Positions 1 through 9,190 of a stretch of 64,000 nucleotides of DNA are shown here, in pieces; the first letter of the stretch is position 1, and the number at the start of each line of letters is the position of its first letter. The notes under the pieces were generated by a model that had not been told where the DNA came from, did no database searches, and worked only from the letters and a program-made list of their open reading frames with translations. The stretch is from Coleofasciculus sp937127375. GTDB lineage: Bacteria > Cyanobacteriota > Cyanobacteriia > Cyanobacteriales > Coleofasciculaceae. The stretch lies in assembly GCA_040218875.1 (NCBI GenBank), contig JAVJQP010000153.1, one strand, 5' to 3'. The position numbers were made by a program, and so were the translations under genes.

Positions 1-784
1 ACGCGATCGCACACCAATCCTCCCAATCCTGTAGGGGCGGGTTTAGGGATTCAATCATCACACACACCGCAAACCAAACAACGAAACCCGCCCTTCTCCA
101 CCACCAAACCACGAAATCTAAATCCTTCACGCGATCGCACACCAATCCTCCCAATCCTGTAGGGGCGGGTTTAGGGATTCAATCATCACACACACCGCAA
201 ACCAAACAACGAAACCCGCCCTTCTCCACCACCAAACCACGAAATCTAAATCCTTCACGCGATCGCACGCCAATCCTCCCAATCCTGTAGGGGCGGGTTT
301 AGGAATTTAATGATCACACACACCCCAAACCAAACAACGAAACCCGCCCTTCCCCACCACCAAACCACGAAATCTATCCTAATCCTTCACGCGATCGCAC
401 ACCAATCCTCCCAATCCTGTAGGGGCGGGTTTAGGGATTCAATGATGATACACACCTCAAACAAAACAACGAAACCCGCCCTTCTCCACCACCAAACCAC
501 GAAATCTATCCTAAGATTTCAGGCGATCGCACGCCAATCATCCCCATCATGTAGGGGCGGGTTTAGGGATTCAATCATCACACACACCCCAAATAAAACA
601 ACGAAACCCGCCCTTCTCCACCACCAAACCACGAAATCTATCCTAAGATTTCAGGCGATCGCACGCCAATCATCCCCATCATGTAGGGGCGGGTTTAGGG
701 ATTCAATGATGATACACACCTCAAACAAAACAACGAAACCCGCCCTTCTCCACCACCAGATCACGAAATCTATCCTAATCCTTA
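1..784. repeat. Tandem array of 128/132-base units
   Basis: Six head-to-tail units start near 1, 129, 257, 389, 521 and 653. The first two are 128 bases long and the other four are 132 bases, differing by a small insertion after GAAATCTA. Each unit starts with a HIP1 octamer (GCGATCGC), then has one arm reading GTAGGGGCGGGTTT and about 50 bases later the opposite arm AAACCCGCCC. The window cuts the left side, so the array may be longer. A 132-base unit is 44 codons, which keeps one forward frame open from 310; I regard that as a by-product of the repeat length, not a gene. Confidence 0.9.
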
Positions 785-798
785 ACGCGATCGCATCC

Positions 799-980
799 AT
801 TAATCGAATGTTATTGGTGACGCAGGGCGGGTTTTGGATAAATGTTATTGGTTTTTTCGCCAATTTTGTCCCTAAACCCGCCCCTACAGATTAATCGAAT
901 GTTATCGGTGGGGTAGGGCGGGTTTTGTATGAATGTTATTGGTTTTCCCGTAAATTTTGTCCCTAAACCCGCCCCTACAT
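799..980. repeat. Two 91-base units related to the array
   Basis: Two adjacent copies (about 799-889 and 890-980) share ATTAATCGAATGTTAT, then an arm GGGCGGGTTTTG, a common middle with ATGTTATTGGTTTT and AATTTTGTCCC, and end in AAACCCGCCCCTAC. They carry the same palindromic ends as the upstream array but in the opposite orientation. The block ends seven bases before the stop of the next gene. Confidence 0.85.
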
Positions 981-986
981 ATTCAT

Positions 987-1655
987 TTATTGAAAAATTC
1001 CACCTTTCTCTATAAAATCTGGGATAATTAAACGATGCCATTCTAGTTTGATCAACTCAGTATTACCAAATTTCTGACCCAATACATCCACCGAACTGGT
1101 ATTTTCCGTGATGATCCCAACCAGAATGCGGATTGAACCGATGTGACTACAAATCATAACTTTATTCACGTCACTGGTTTGTGTCACCTGAGCCAGATCA
1201 ATCAAAAACGAGAAAATTCGTTGGGCTAATTGGGCATAACTTTCGCCATTTTCTGGTGCATAATTTAAATCGCCAGCCGCATATTCGGGAATAAATCGGA
1301 GTTTGCAACCTTCTAAAACACCCAAATTACGTTCATTCAGTCGCTTATCTTTGTGGATGCTGCTCACGCTAATATTGCCGTTATTTATAGCAATATCTAA
1401 CGTTTTATAGGCACGTTTTAATCCAGAGGCAAAAGCTAAACTGTACTCTGGATCAAGTTGAGTTCCTAATACCCTAGCTTGTGCTTCGCCTTGCGGCGTT
1501 AAGTCTACATCCTGAGAACCCGCAATTCGCTTTTCGGCATTGACGGTACTTTGAGCATGACGGAAGATGTGTAAAGTTACCGGAGTTGCTAAAATCAAAG
1601 GGTGCTGTAGGTGGTTGCGGATGTCTTGCCAACTGAGAATTTTGTCATTTGCCAT
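987..1655 (-). CDS. Histidine phosphatase family protein
   Basis: A 222-residue protein of the phosphoglycerate mutase-like (histidine phosphatase) superfamily. It has the phospho-acceptor motif as FRHAQS (R32, H33) instead of the classic RHG, the second arginine in GLKRAYKT (R81), the acid in LNERNLG (E108) and the second catalytic histidine in ICSHIGS (H171). The first 25 residues precede the usual start of the fold. These proteins remove phosphate from small molecules or sugar phosphates in the cytoplasm; the substrate cannot be read from sequence. It stands alone, with repeat DNA downstream and a 140-base spacer before the divergent kinase gene. Confidence 0.85.
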   Translation of the reverse strand: MANDKILSWQDIRNHLQHPLILATPVTLHIFRHAQSTVNAEKRIAGSQDVDLTPQGEAQARVLGTQLDPEYSLAFASGLKRAYKTLDIAINNGNISVSSIHKDKRLNERNLGVLEGCKLRFIPEYAAGDLNYAPENGESYAQLAQRIFSFLIDLAQVTQTSDVNKVMICSHIGSIRILVGIITENTSSVDVLGQKFGNTELIKLEWHRLIIPDFIEKGGIFQ

Positions 1656-1795
1656 GCGTCACTTGTCCTTTGAGGCAATCGGGAACAGGGAATGGGGAAT
1701 ACCCCATTTTAATGCGTCATACTACTATTTAGCATTTAGGTGAACGTCTTACACAAAAGTAATACACCCTAAGATACTCGACGCAACGACTAATC

Positions 1796-4700
1796 ATGCG
1801 AAACATCATCAAAAAAAATCGCCCATTTTCTCTGAAAACTGTTCTAATTGTTCCCTTCGTTTTACAAATTATTACTGCTGTGGGATTAGTCGGATATTTG
1901 TCCTATCGCAGTGGGCAAAAAGCCGTTGAATATCTGGCAAACCAATTACTTGAAGAAACCGCCGAACGAGTCAGCGATCGCGTCAACAGTTATTTTGCCC
2001 AATCTCGTCAATTTATTGCCCTGAATCAATTGGCGGTTGAACAAGGGGATTTAGATCTAACCGATGTTGATCAAGTTTACAGGCGACTCTGGCAGCAAAT
2101 ACAGGTCTTTGATGCTCCGACTGCACTGGGCTATACGAGTCCCACAGGAGTGCATATTGGGGTGGGACGGGATAAGTTAGGTCTAATTTCTCCTCCAGGT
2201 TCTTATATTAAATCTGAGTTAAAAGGGACTGCCCCAGGAACGCGAATCTATTCTCTACTTGATCAAGCGGGTCAAGTGATTAAAACGCTTCAAACACTGC
2301 CCAACTGGGACCCCAGAAAACGCTCCTGGTATCAAGAAACCCTTCAGAAAAACACCCAGATTTGGACAGAACTTTATCCGTATGTCGGGCTACCTGTTGC
2401 CGGGATAGATCTATCTGCTCCCGTTGGTCGAAACGGCGTTTTTAAAGGCATATTCAATTCTGTTTTTATGCTTAATCACATTAGTTCGTTCCTGGAAGAA
2501 TTAGACATTTCTAGCTCTGGACAAGTATTCATTATAGAACGTTCTGGAAATTTAGTCGCCACCTCAACGCAAGAACAGGCTTTTGTAAAAAATATTCAGG
2601 GCAAACAACTAATCCGACTCAAAGCCACTGAAAGTCGTGAGCAGTTAACGCGGACGACGATGCAAGCTTTACTCAATCAAGAGGATAATCTGGCATCAAT
2701 TCAAAACGCAAATTTTACCTTTATCGGTGATAATTCTATCCCAACCTTATCCCAACGCCATTTTGTTCACGTTGAGCCCTATCAAGATGACTATGGCTTG
2801 GATTGGTTGATTGTCTCGGTTGTGCCAGAGTCGGACTTTATGACGCAAATTTATGCGAATACTCGCACGACAATTATCCTGTGTATCGCCACTCTCATTA
2901 TCGCCACAGGATTGGGTATTATCACTGCCCGTTGGGTGACTCAACCGCTACTTAAATTAAACCAATCTGCCCAAAAACTTGCTCAAGGAGAATGGGACAA
3001 CCCTATTGTAATCCAGCGCCACGATGAAGTCGGAGAATTAGCGAACTCCTTTGCTCAGATGGCAACTCAACTGCAAACCTCGTTTACTGAACTTCAGACT
3101 CTAAATACGGCATTAATTGAGAGTGAAAACCGCCTGAACCAAATCCTAGAAGCGATTCCAGTTGGGGTATCCGTTCATGATATTAGCGGACAAATTATCT
3201 ACGCCAATCAGACATCAAAGCAACTCTTGGGGATGGAAACGTTACCGGAAGCGACAACCGCAGACTTATCGGTAACCTTTCATGTTTATCAGATGGGAAG
3301 TGAAGACTTGTATCCTGTCGAACAAATGCCTCTGGTTCGGGCATTTCAGGGTGAAAAAGTGAGAGTTGATGACATAGAAATTCGCTTACCCGATCGCAGG
3401 ATTCCTCTAGAAGTCTATGGCACCCCAATCTGGGATAAAACCGGAACCATTGTCGCCGCGATCGCCACATTTTTTGATGTCACGGAACGTAAGCAAACGG
3501 AGCAGATTTTAGCCGACTATAACCAGACTTTAGCGACTCAAATTCGCGAACGAACAGTAGAACTCAATGAAGCTCAACGCCTCGCTCATTTAGGCAATTG
3601 GTCATTCGATATAAACAGTCATAAAATTGTTTGGTCGGATGAGATTTTCCGCATTTACGGACGTGATCCGAGTCAAGGTGAACCCAGCTACGAACAGCTT
3701 GTGCAACAAATCCATCCCGATGATGTTGCCCTGTTTCAGCATTATGTTGAACAAGCCATTACCCAAGGAAAATCCTACGAAAATGAAATGCGAATTTTGC
3801 TGAGTGATGGTTCAATGCGGTATGTTTTTGGCAAAGGAGAAGCCGTGTTTAATTCATCAGGACAGGTGGTTCAACTGTTTGGCACGGTGCAAGATATTAG
3901 CGATCGCAAATTGATCGAGCAACAGTTACGGGAGAGTGAAGAAAAATTCCGCCAATTGGCAGAAAATATCCAAGATGTTTTCTTTATTCTCTCCCACAGC
4001 GGAGAAATGCTCTATATTAACCCCGCCTACGAACAAATTTGGCAGAGAACTCGTCAAAGTTTGTATGACAATTCTCGTTCTTGGTTAGACTCCGTTTTCC
4101 CAGAAGACTATCCGTCAACGGTTGCTGCAATGGAACGACAATTACAGGATGCGACTGACTTTGATCAAGTCTATCGAATTACTCGACCCAATGGAGAAAT
4201 CCGTTGGATTCGCGCTCGTTCATTTCCGGTTCCTCATCAAAATACTTACCGCTTTGTCGGGATTGCGGAAGATATTACCGATCGCAAACAAATCGAACTG
4301 GCATTAACAGAAGCCAAAGACGCGGCTGAAGCAGCGAACCGGGCGAAAAGTACATTCCTGGCGAATATGAGTCACGAATTGCGAACCCCCTTGAACGCGA
4401 TTATGGGGTTTACTCAATTGATGCAGCGCAGTAGCACGTTTCCGGCTGACTATCAAGAGAATGTTGATATTATTTACCGCAGTAGCGAACATCTACTCAC
4501 CCTAATCAATCAGGTATTAGATTTATCCAAAATTGAAGCGGGACGGATCACCCTAAATGAAACCGTTTTTGACCTGTATGCCTTGTTGCACGACGTAGAA
4601 AAATTGTTTCAAATTAAGGCAAGGGACAAGGGATTACAGTTACTGTTTGATTACTCCGATCAAGTGCCTCAATATGTACAAACCGATGTGGTGAAACTGC

Positions 4701-5743
4701 GCCAGGTGTTGATTAATTTACTCTCGAATGGCTTTAAATTTACTCAGGAAGGCGGGATATCGGTGAGAGTTTCACGGGGTATCGATGCCGGGGAAACGTC
4801 CACAACTAATGAAGCAGACAATATATCCCTCAAGTTTGAAATTGAAGATACAGGCGCGGGAATGGCGGCGGCGGAATTAGAGAATATCTTTGATGCATTT
4901 GCTCAAAGCCAAACCGGGAAACAGCATCAGGAAGGAACGGGTTTAGGGTTATCGATTAGCCGTGAATTTGTCCGACTCATGGGCGGTGATATGATAGTGG
5001 CGTCTCAAGTGGGACAAGGTACTGTTTTTAGGTTTGAGATTAGAGTTAAATTAGCACAAGCAACTCACGTTCCCAGCCAACACTCTCAACGACGTATTAT
5101 TGCTTTAGAACCGAACCAACCCTGTTATCGAATTCTAATTGTTGATGATCAGATCGATAACCGCAAACTGCTGATCCAACTCCTCAATCCCCTGGGATTT
5201 CTCCTCCAAGAAGCGACAAATGGCAAAGACGCGATCGCGATTTGGCAGCGTTGGCAACCTCACTTAATCTTTATGGATATGCGGATGCCGATTATGGATG
5301 GGTATGAAGCCACGCAACGAATTAAAGCCACCACTCAAGGGCAAGCCACGGCGATTATTGCCGTCACCGCTAGCAGTCTCGACTCCGAGAAGGCAATTGT
5401 TCTCTCCATCGGGTGTGATGGATTTATTCGCAAACCCTTCCGGGATGGGGAGATTTTTGAGGCGATTCACCAGCATCTGGGTGTGAACTATGTTTATGAA
5501 GACACAACAACATCAACTCCACCCAGCCAAACCCAAGCCCATTCCTTAACCCCAGACTCTCTAGCTGTCTTACCCGCCGATTGGCTACAGGCTTTTAGTC
5601 AAGCGACAATATTGGGTGATATTGAGTTGATGCTGAGTCTGATTGAGGAAATTCGCACCTCTCACGAGTCTCTTGCCAATGCCTTAGCTGAGTTAACCAA
5701 TCGATTCGAGTTGGAGGAACTATTAACCTTGATCGGCTTGTAG
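1796..5743 (+). CDS. Hybrid sensor histidine kinase (Cache-HAMP-PAS x3-HisKA-HATPase-REC)
   Basis: A 1315-residue membrane sensor kinase. Membrane segments lie near 14-34 and 356-376 and enclose a large dCache-like extracytoplasmic domain, followed by HAMP (about 377-430). Three PAS domains follow (about 445-562, 592-702, 717-830). The HisKA motif MSHELRTPLNA carries H860; the ATPase shows an N box LLSNGFKF, a G1 box EDTGAGM and a G2 box GTGLGLS. A receiver domain (about 1111-1225) has the acceptor D1161 in FMDMRMP. A tail of about 85 residues after REC is helical and not assigned to a family by me. A second kinase lies downstream on the same strand, 640 bases away, so it is probably not in the same transcript. 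Signal unknown. Confidence 0.93.
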   Translation: MRNIIKKNRPFSLKTVLIVPFVLQIITAVGLVGYLSYRSGQKAVEYLANQLLEETAERVSDRVNSYFAQSRQFIALNQLAVEQGDLDLTDVDQVYRRLWQQIQVFDAPTALGYTSPTGVHIGVGRDKLGLISPPGSYIKSELKGTAPGTRIYSLLDQAGQVIKTLQTLPNWDPRKRSWYQETLQKNTQIWTELYPYVGLPVAGIDLSAPVGRNGVFKGIFNSVFMLNHISSFLEELDISSSGQVFIIERSGNLVATSTQEQAFVKNIQGKQLIRLKATESREQLTRTTMQALLNQEDNLASIQNANFTFIGDNSIPTLSQRHFVHVEPYQDDYGLDWLIVSVVPESDFMTQIYANTRTTIILCIATLIIATGLGIITARWVTQPLLKLNQSAQKLAQGEWDNPIVIQRHDEVGELANSFAQMATQLQTSFTELQTLNTALIESENRLNQILEAIPVGVSVHDISGQIIYANQTSKQLLGMETLPEATTADLSVTFHVYQMGSEDLYPVEQMPLVRAFQGEKVRVDDIEIRLPDRRIPLEVYGTPIWDKTGTIVAAIATFFDVTERKQTEQILADYNQTLATQIRERTVELNEAQRLAHLGNWSFDINSHKIVWSDEIFRIYGRDPSQGEPSYEQLVQQIHPDDVALFQHYVEQAITQGKSYENEMRILLSDGSMRYVFGKGEAVFNSSGQVVQLFGTVQDISDRKLIEQQLRESEEKFRQLAENIQDVFFILSHSGEMLYINPAYEQIWQRTRQSLYDNSRSWLDSVFPEDYPSTVAAMERQLQDATDFDQVYRITRPNGEIRWIRARSFPVPHQNTYRFVGIAEDITDRKQIELALTEAKDAAEAANRAKSTFLANMSHELRTPLNAIMGFTQLMQRSSTFPADYQENVDIIYRSSEHLLTLINQVLDLSKIEAGRITLNETVFDLYALLHDVEKLFQIKARDKGLQLLFDYSDQVPQYVQTDVVKLRQVLINLLSNGFKFTQEGGISVRVSRGIDAGETSTTNEADNISLKFEIEDTGAGMAAAELENIFDAFAQSQTGKQHQEGTGLGLSISREFVRLMGGDMIVASQVGQGTVFRFEIRVKLAQATHVPSQHSQRRIIALEPNQPCYRILIVDDQIDNRKLLIQLLNPLGFLLQEATNGKDAIAIWQRWQPHLIFMDMRMPIMDGYEATQRIKATTQGQATAIIAVTASSLDSEKAIVLSIGCDGFIRKPFRDGEIFEAIHQHLGVNYVYEDTTTSTPPSQTQAHSLTPDSLAVLPADWLQAFSQATILGDIELMLSLIEEIRTSHESLANALAELTNRFELEELLTLIGL

Positions 5744-6381
5744 TAAGGGAACCTCAGCTATAAATTCCGTTGGGTTGAGCGAAGTCGAAACCCAACCAAT
5801 CCCAATGTAGGGGCGCATGGCGTGCGCCCATAAAATCGGTGAGCCAGTAGGGTGGGCATTGCCCACCAGCCATAAGTCATATCATGTCCGGTTGAATACC
5901 CATAATTACGGTGAGGGTTAGTAGGGGCTTGGTTACCAAGCCCGATTTACACCAAGCCCGATTTACGAATTTTCATAGAAGGAGCAGTTTTGTAAAGATT
6001 TTGTAAAGATTTTGAGATATCTGCTGTATAATTGAATCTGGTATTCAAATTTAGTTAATATAACTTCAAGCAATAAATCCTCCGGGTCAAAACGCTGACG
6101 TTATGACTAATGTGACGGAACCTCAGAAATTCAGTCTCTTATACTCTTCCTCTTGAATCGTAAAACGAATACATCCCCTAGATTATCGTTTCCAGGGGTC
6201 AGATAGGGTGCAACATTCTGGAAAATTAGGATGACAGAATAAAATTTAGTCACGACTACGACTAAATTTTAATGGCATAAAAAAAGTAAATGCTAATTAA
6301 TATAGCATTTTCCCATTAAAAAATATTGCCGTCTGTGTCTTTTGACACAGCGATTGAGCACAACAAGCTTAAATTTAACAA
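5744..6381. other. Long spacer with a cluster of short palindromes
   Basis: No gene is supported. It holds several short GTAGGG-headed hairpins: a GTTGGGTT/AACCCAAC hairpin at 5769-5796, which may end the upstream kinase transcript, then 5807-5829, 5847-5868 and 5921-5943. The string ATATCATGTCCGG near 5880 recurs in reverse near 40094. The second half is AT-rich, has a direct repeat of GTAAAGATTTT near 5991-6010, and probably contains the promoter of the next kinase. Confidence 0.7.
6241..6270. promoter_or_regulatory. 11-base inverted repeat upstream of kinase gene
   Basis: AAAATTTAGTC (6241-6251) and GACTAAATTTT (6260-6270) form a perfect inverted repeat with an 8-base loop, 112 bases upstream of the start at 6382. 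It could be an operator or an mRNA leader hairpin. No T-run follows that would make it a clear terminator. Confidence 0.4.
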
Positions 6382-8859
6382 ATGATCAAAAGATTATTTT
6401 CTAGTCCCCAAATCTTAACCCGCCAAAATAACATTTCAAAAGAAACCATCTTAATCGTTGATGACTCTCCTGACAGTTTAAGTGTTTTACGAAAACTTTT
6501 AATCGAACAAGGATATACCGTCAGAGTATCCCTGAATGGGCGACAGGCACTTCAGTCTGTTGACCTGATGCAGCCCGATTTAATTTTACTTGATATTTTA
6601 ATGCCCGACATGGATGGGTATCAAGTCTGTCAACAGTTAAAAGCCAATCCGGAAACCCAAGCCATTCCGATTATTTTTATCAGCGCCTTAAAGGAAACCT
6701 TGGATAAAGTCAAAGCCTTTGAAACGGGCGCGGCTGACTACATCAGTAAACCCATTGAAATCCAAGAAGTTTTAGCCCGAATCGAGCATCAGTTACACAT
6801 CTTACGACTACAACGGCAACTGAAGCAAGAAAATGCCCGATTAACCGAGGAAATCCAAGACCGCCAAAACACTGAAGCCAAATTGTGTAAAAGTGAAGCG
6901 TCACTCTTGCAAGCCCAAAGAATTGCTCAAATCGGGAATTGGGAATTTGATGTCCGTACCCGCCGCATTACTTGGTCAAGGGAACAAGATCGTATCTTTG
7001 GACTTGATCCCAACCAGTCAGAGATTACCTACGAAGACGTGGTTCAACGCATTCATCCCGATGATCAACCCCTATTTGAAGACAGTGTGCAGGAGGCGAT
7101 CGCCTCAGGACAACCTTACGATATCGAGTTTCGAGTTGTACGTCCTAATGGTCAAATTCGCTATGTTGAATCCAGAGGAGAAGCAATTATTAATGACCAA
7201 GAACAAGTGATTCAACTTTTCGGTATTTCCGTGGATGTGACCGAACGCAAGCGGCGAAAAGAAGCGTTGCGATTACTAGCAGAAGGAACCGCCCCCACCA
7301 CAGGGGATGAATTCCTGCATTCTTGTGTGCGTTATTTAGCGGAAGTTCTCCAAGTTCGTTACGCCTTAATTGCGACATTTGCCAATCCTGCGGGTACGCG
7401 AGTTCGCACATTATCCTATTGGACGGGTGAAACTTGGCATGAAAACATTGAGCATGATCTGAAAGATACTCCCTGTGAAAATGTATTGGCGGGTAACGAT
7501 TGCCACTATCCTCAAAACCTGCAACACCTGTTTCCCCAGGCTCGCTTTTTACAAGAAATTAATGCTCACAGCTACTTTGGCAGTCCCTTGAAAGATTCTG
7601 AGGGGAATGTGATCGGTATTTTAGCAGTGTTAGACGATAAAAAAATGCCACTATCCGTTGAAAAACGGATTATTTTACAGATTTTTATCGCCCGTGCGGG
7701 GGCGGAACTGGAACGCATGCAAGCTGAAGCAGAACTGCAACAATCGGAAGCACGAGAACGGCAAAAAGCACGAGAACTGAAACTGACGCTATCGGAATTA
7801 AAACAAACTCAGTCTCAACTGGTGCAATCCAAAAAAATGTCTAGTCTGGGGCAAATGGTTGCCGGAGTCGCCCACGAAATTAACAATCCAGCGACGTTTA
7901 TTGCTGGAAATATTCCAATCGCTCGTCAATATTTTGAGGATTTACTTAAATTAGTTCAACTGTACCAGGATGTTTGCCCTGAGGCTCATTCAGAGATTCA
8001 AGACTGTATAGAAGAGATTGAATTAGAGTTCTTACAAGCGGATCTGCCGCAAATAATGCACTCTATGAATGTCGGTGTGAATCGAATTCATCAGATTGTC
8101 ACATCACTACGGCGATTTTCTGGGCTGGATGAAGCCAAACAGAAAGCGGTGAATATTCATGAGGGGATTGATACAACGCTGGTTTTATTAGAACACCGTT
8201 TGCGGGAAGCTAATATTCAAGTGATTAAAGCGTATAGTCAATTTCCCTTAGTGACCTGTTACAGCAGTCAGTTCAATCAAGTTATTATGATGTTGATGGA
8301 AAATGCGATTGATGCGTTGCAAGCCGATCGCAAATTTCACAATTCCGAATTAGGATTGGTTCCCACGATTAAAATTAGCACCGAACTCAGGCAAAGTAAG
8401 ACGAAAGCAGGGGAAGCTGGGGGAGCTGGGGGAGCTGGGGGAGCTGGGGGAGCTGGGGGAGCAGGGAAAGCTGGGGAAGCTGGGGGAGCTGGGAAAGCTG
8501 GGGAAGCTGGGGGAGCAGGGGAAGCTGGGGGAGCTGGGAAAGCTGGGGGAGCTGGGGGAGAAAAAATTAAACTTAGAGCTTATCCGAGCCGTATTGAGAG
8601 TCAAGGGTTTTCAAGTGCTATTCCTGCTGCCCCGGAGTTTATCGTGATTCGGATTTCTGATAATGGAATCGGCATAAGTGAGGAGATACAAGAAAAAATA
8701 TTTGACCCATTTTTTACGACTAAACCTGTGGGAAGTGGTACAGGTTTGGGGTTAGCGATTAGCCACCAGATTATCGTGGACAAACACAAGGGTAATATTC
8801 AGTGTGTTTCTGTACCGCGTCAAGGAACCGAGTTTATCTTAGAAATTCCTTTAACTTAA
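6382..8859 (+). CDS. Cytoplasmic histidine kinase (REC-PAS-GAF-HisKA-HATPase) with minisatellite insert
   Basis: An 825-residue soluble kinase. The N-terminal receiver (about 22-145) has D71 in LLDILMP. A PAS domain (about 165-290) and a GAF-like domain (about 297-447) follow, then a coiled coil and HisKA with H498 in GVAHEINNP. The ATPase has an N box MENAIDAL, G1 SDNGIGI and G2 GTGLGLA. Residues 676-726 are 17 triplets of Ala-Gly-(Gly/Glu/Lys), encoded by a 9-base repeat, placed between the N box strand and the G1 box. The 486-aa kinase in this window has an ordinary loop of about 25 residues there, so the insert is an expansion in a surface loop; the reading frame is kept. Confidence 0.92.
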   Translation: MIKRLFSSPQILTRQNNISKETILIVDDSPDSLSVLRKLLIEQGYTVRVSLNGRQALQSVDLMQPDLILLDILMPDMDGYQVCQQLKANPETQAIPIIFISALKETLDKVKAFETGAADYISKPIEIQEVLARIEHQLHILRLQRQLKQENARLTEEIQDRQNTEAKLCKSEASLLQAQRIAQIGNWEFDVRTRRITWSREQDRIFGLDPNQSEITYEDVVQRIHPDDQPLFEDSVQEAIASGQPYDIEFRVVRPNGQIRYVESRGEAIINDQEQVIQLFGISVDVTERKRRKEALRLLAEGTAPTTGDEFLHSCVRYLAEVLQVRYALIATFANPAGTRVRTLSYWTGETWHENIEHDLKDTPCENVLAGNDCHYPQNLQHLFPQARFLQEINAHSYFGSPLKDSEGNVIGILAVLDDKKMPLSVEKRIILQIFIARAGAELERMQAEAELQQSEARERQKARELKLTLSELKQTQSQLVQSKKMSSLGQMVAGVAHEINNPATFIAGNIPIARQYFEDLLKLVQLYQDVCPEAHSEIQDCIEEIELEFLQADLPQIMHSMNVGVNRIHQIVTSLRRFSGLDEAKQKAVNIHEGIDTTLVLLEHRLREANIQVIKAYSQFPLVTCYSSQFNQVIMMLMENAIDALQADRKFHNSELGLVPTIKISTELRQSKTKAGEAGGAGGAGGAGGAGGAGKAGEAGGAGKAGEAGGAGEAGGAGKAGGAGGEKIKLRAYPSRIESQGFSSAIPAAPEFIVIRISDNGIGISEEIQEKIFDPFFTTKPVGSGTGLGLAISHQIIVDKHKGNIQCVSVPRQGTEFILEIPLT
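8407..8559. repeat. 9-base minisatellite (17 units) inside kinase gene
   Basis: Seventeen imperfect copies of a GCTGGGGGA-type unit. Variation is mostly GGG/GGA versus GAA/AAA, giving Gly, Glu or Lys at the third position of each Ala-Gly-X triplet. The same motif occurs in reverse orientation in non-coding cassettes near 10480-10530, 12270, 20340-20440, 33840 and 63600. Confidence 0.9.
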
Positions 8860-8880
8860 AGCGACTGAGGGACACAGACA

Positions 8881-8911
8881 GATCCCCGACTTCTCCAAGA
8901 AGTCGGGGATC
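8881..8911 (+). terminator. Strong hairpin after kinase gene, probable terminator
   Basis: GATCCCCGACTTC and GAAGTCGGGGATC pair perfectly around a 5-base loop, 21 bases after the kinase stop codon. The following CTTGCTT is only weakly T-rich, so termination is likely but not certain; it may also be a dispersed repeat. Confidence 0.55.
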
Positions 8912-8996
8912 TTGCTTAGAAACCTGAAATATGCTGTATCTAATAATCATCGCAGAGTTATAGCAACCGCCATAGCGGTTAGGACACATCATTTAT

Positions 8997-9024
8997 GTAG
9001 AGACGTTGCATGCAACGTCTCTAC
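8997..9024. repeat. 28-base perfect palindrome (GTAGAGACG family)
   Basis: A self-complementary sequence with GTAGAGACGTTGCA as the left half. Close relatives lie at 12282-12304, 12875-12902, 13640-13667, 33852-33875 and 46848-46875, and a diverged one at 63380-63405, all between genes. Confidence 0.85.
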
Positions 9025-9190
9025 AATGGTGCCGAAAGTCCTAATCGATGTGTCTACTGCTATAAGTAGTCGGACAAAAGAAAACGGTACTGTATTAAGT
9101 TTTGTAGATTAACCTCAAACCCTTACTGTTCCCTGTTCCCCGTTCCCTGTTCCCTAATCTCAACCGTTAACTTTAATTGTGTCCACCCAC

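Noticed and set aside
1..784. CRISPR-like array
   Set aside because: Units are 128-132 bases in direct tandem, without unique spacers and without cas genes.
310..894. Forward open frame of 194 codons over the tandem array
   Set aside because: It exists because four units are 132 bases (44 codons) long; composition and start are those of the repeat and it runs into other repeats.
8350..8604. Minus-strand Ser/Pro-rich frame in the kinase gene
   Set aside because: It is the complement of the minisatellite and lies inside a well-supported kinase.
8912..9112. 66-codon frame after the kinase gene
   Set aside because: Runs across two palindromic repeats and has no coding character.
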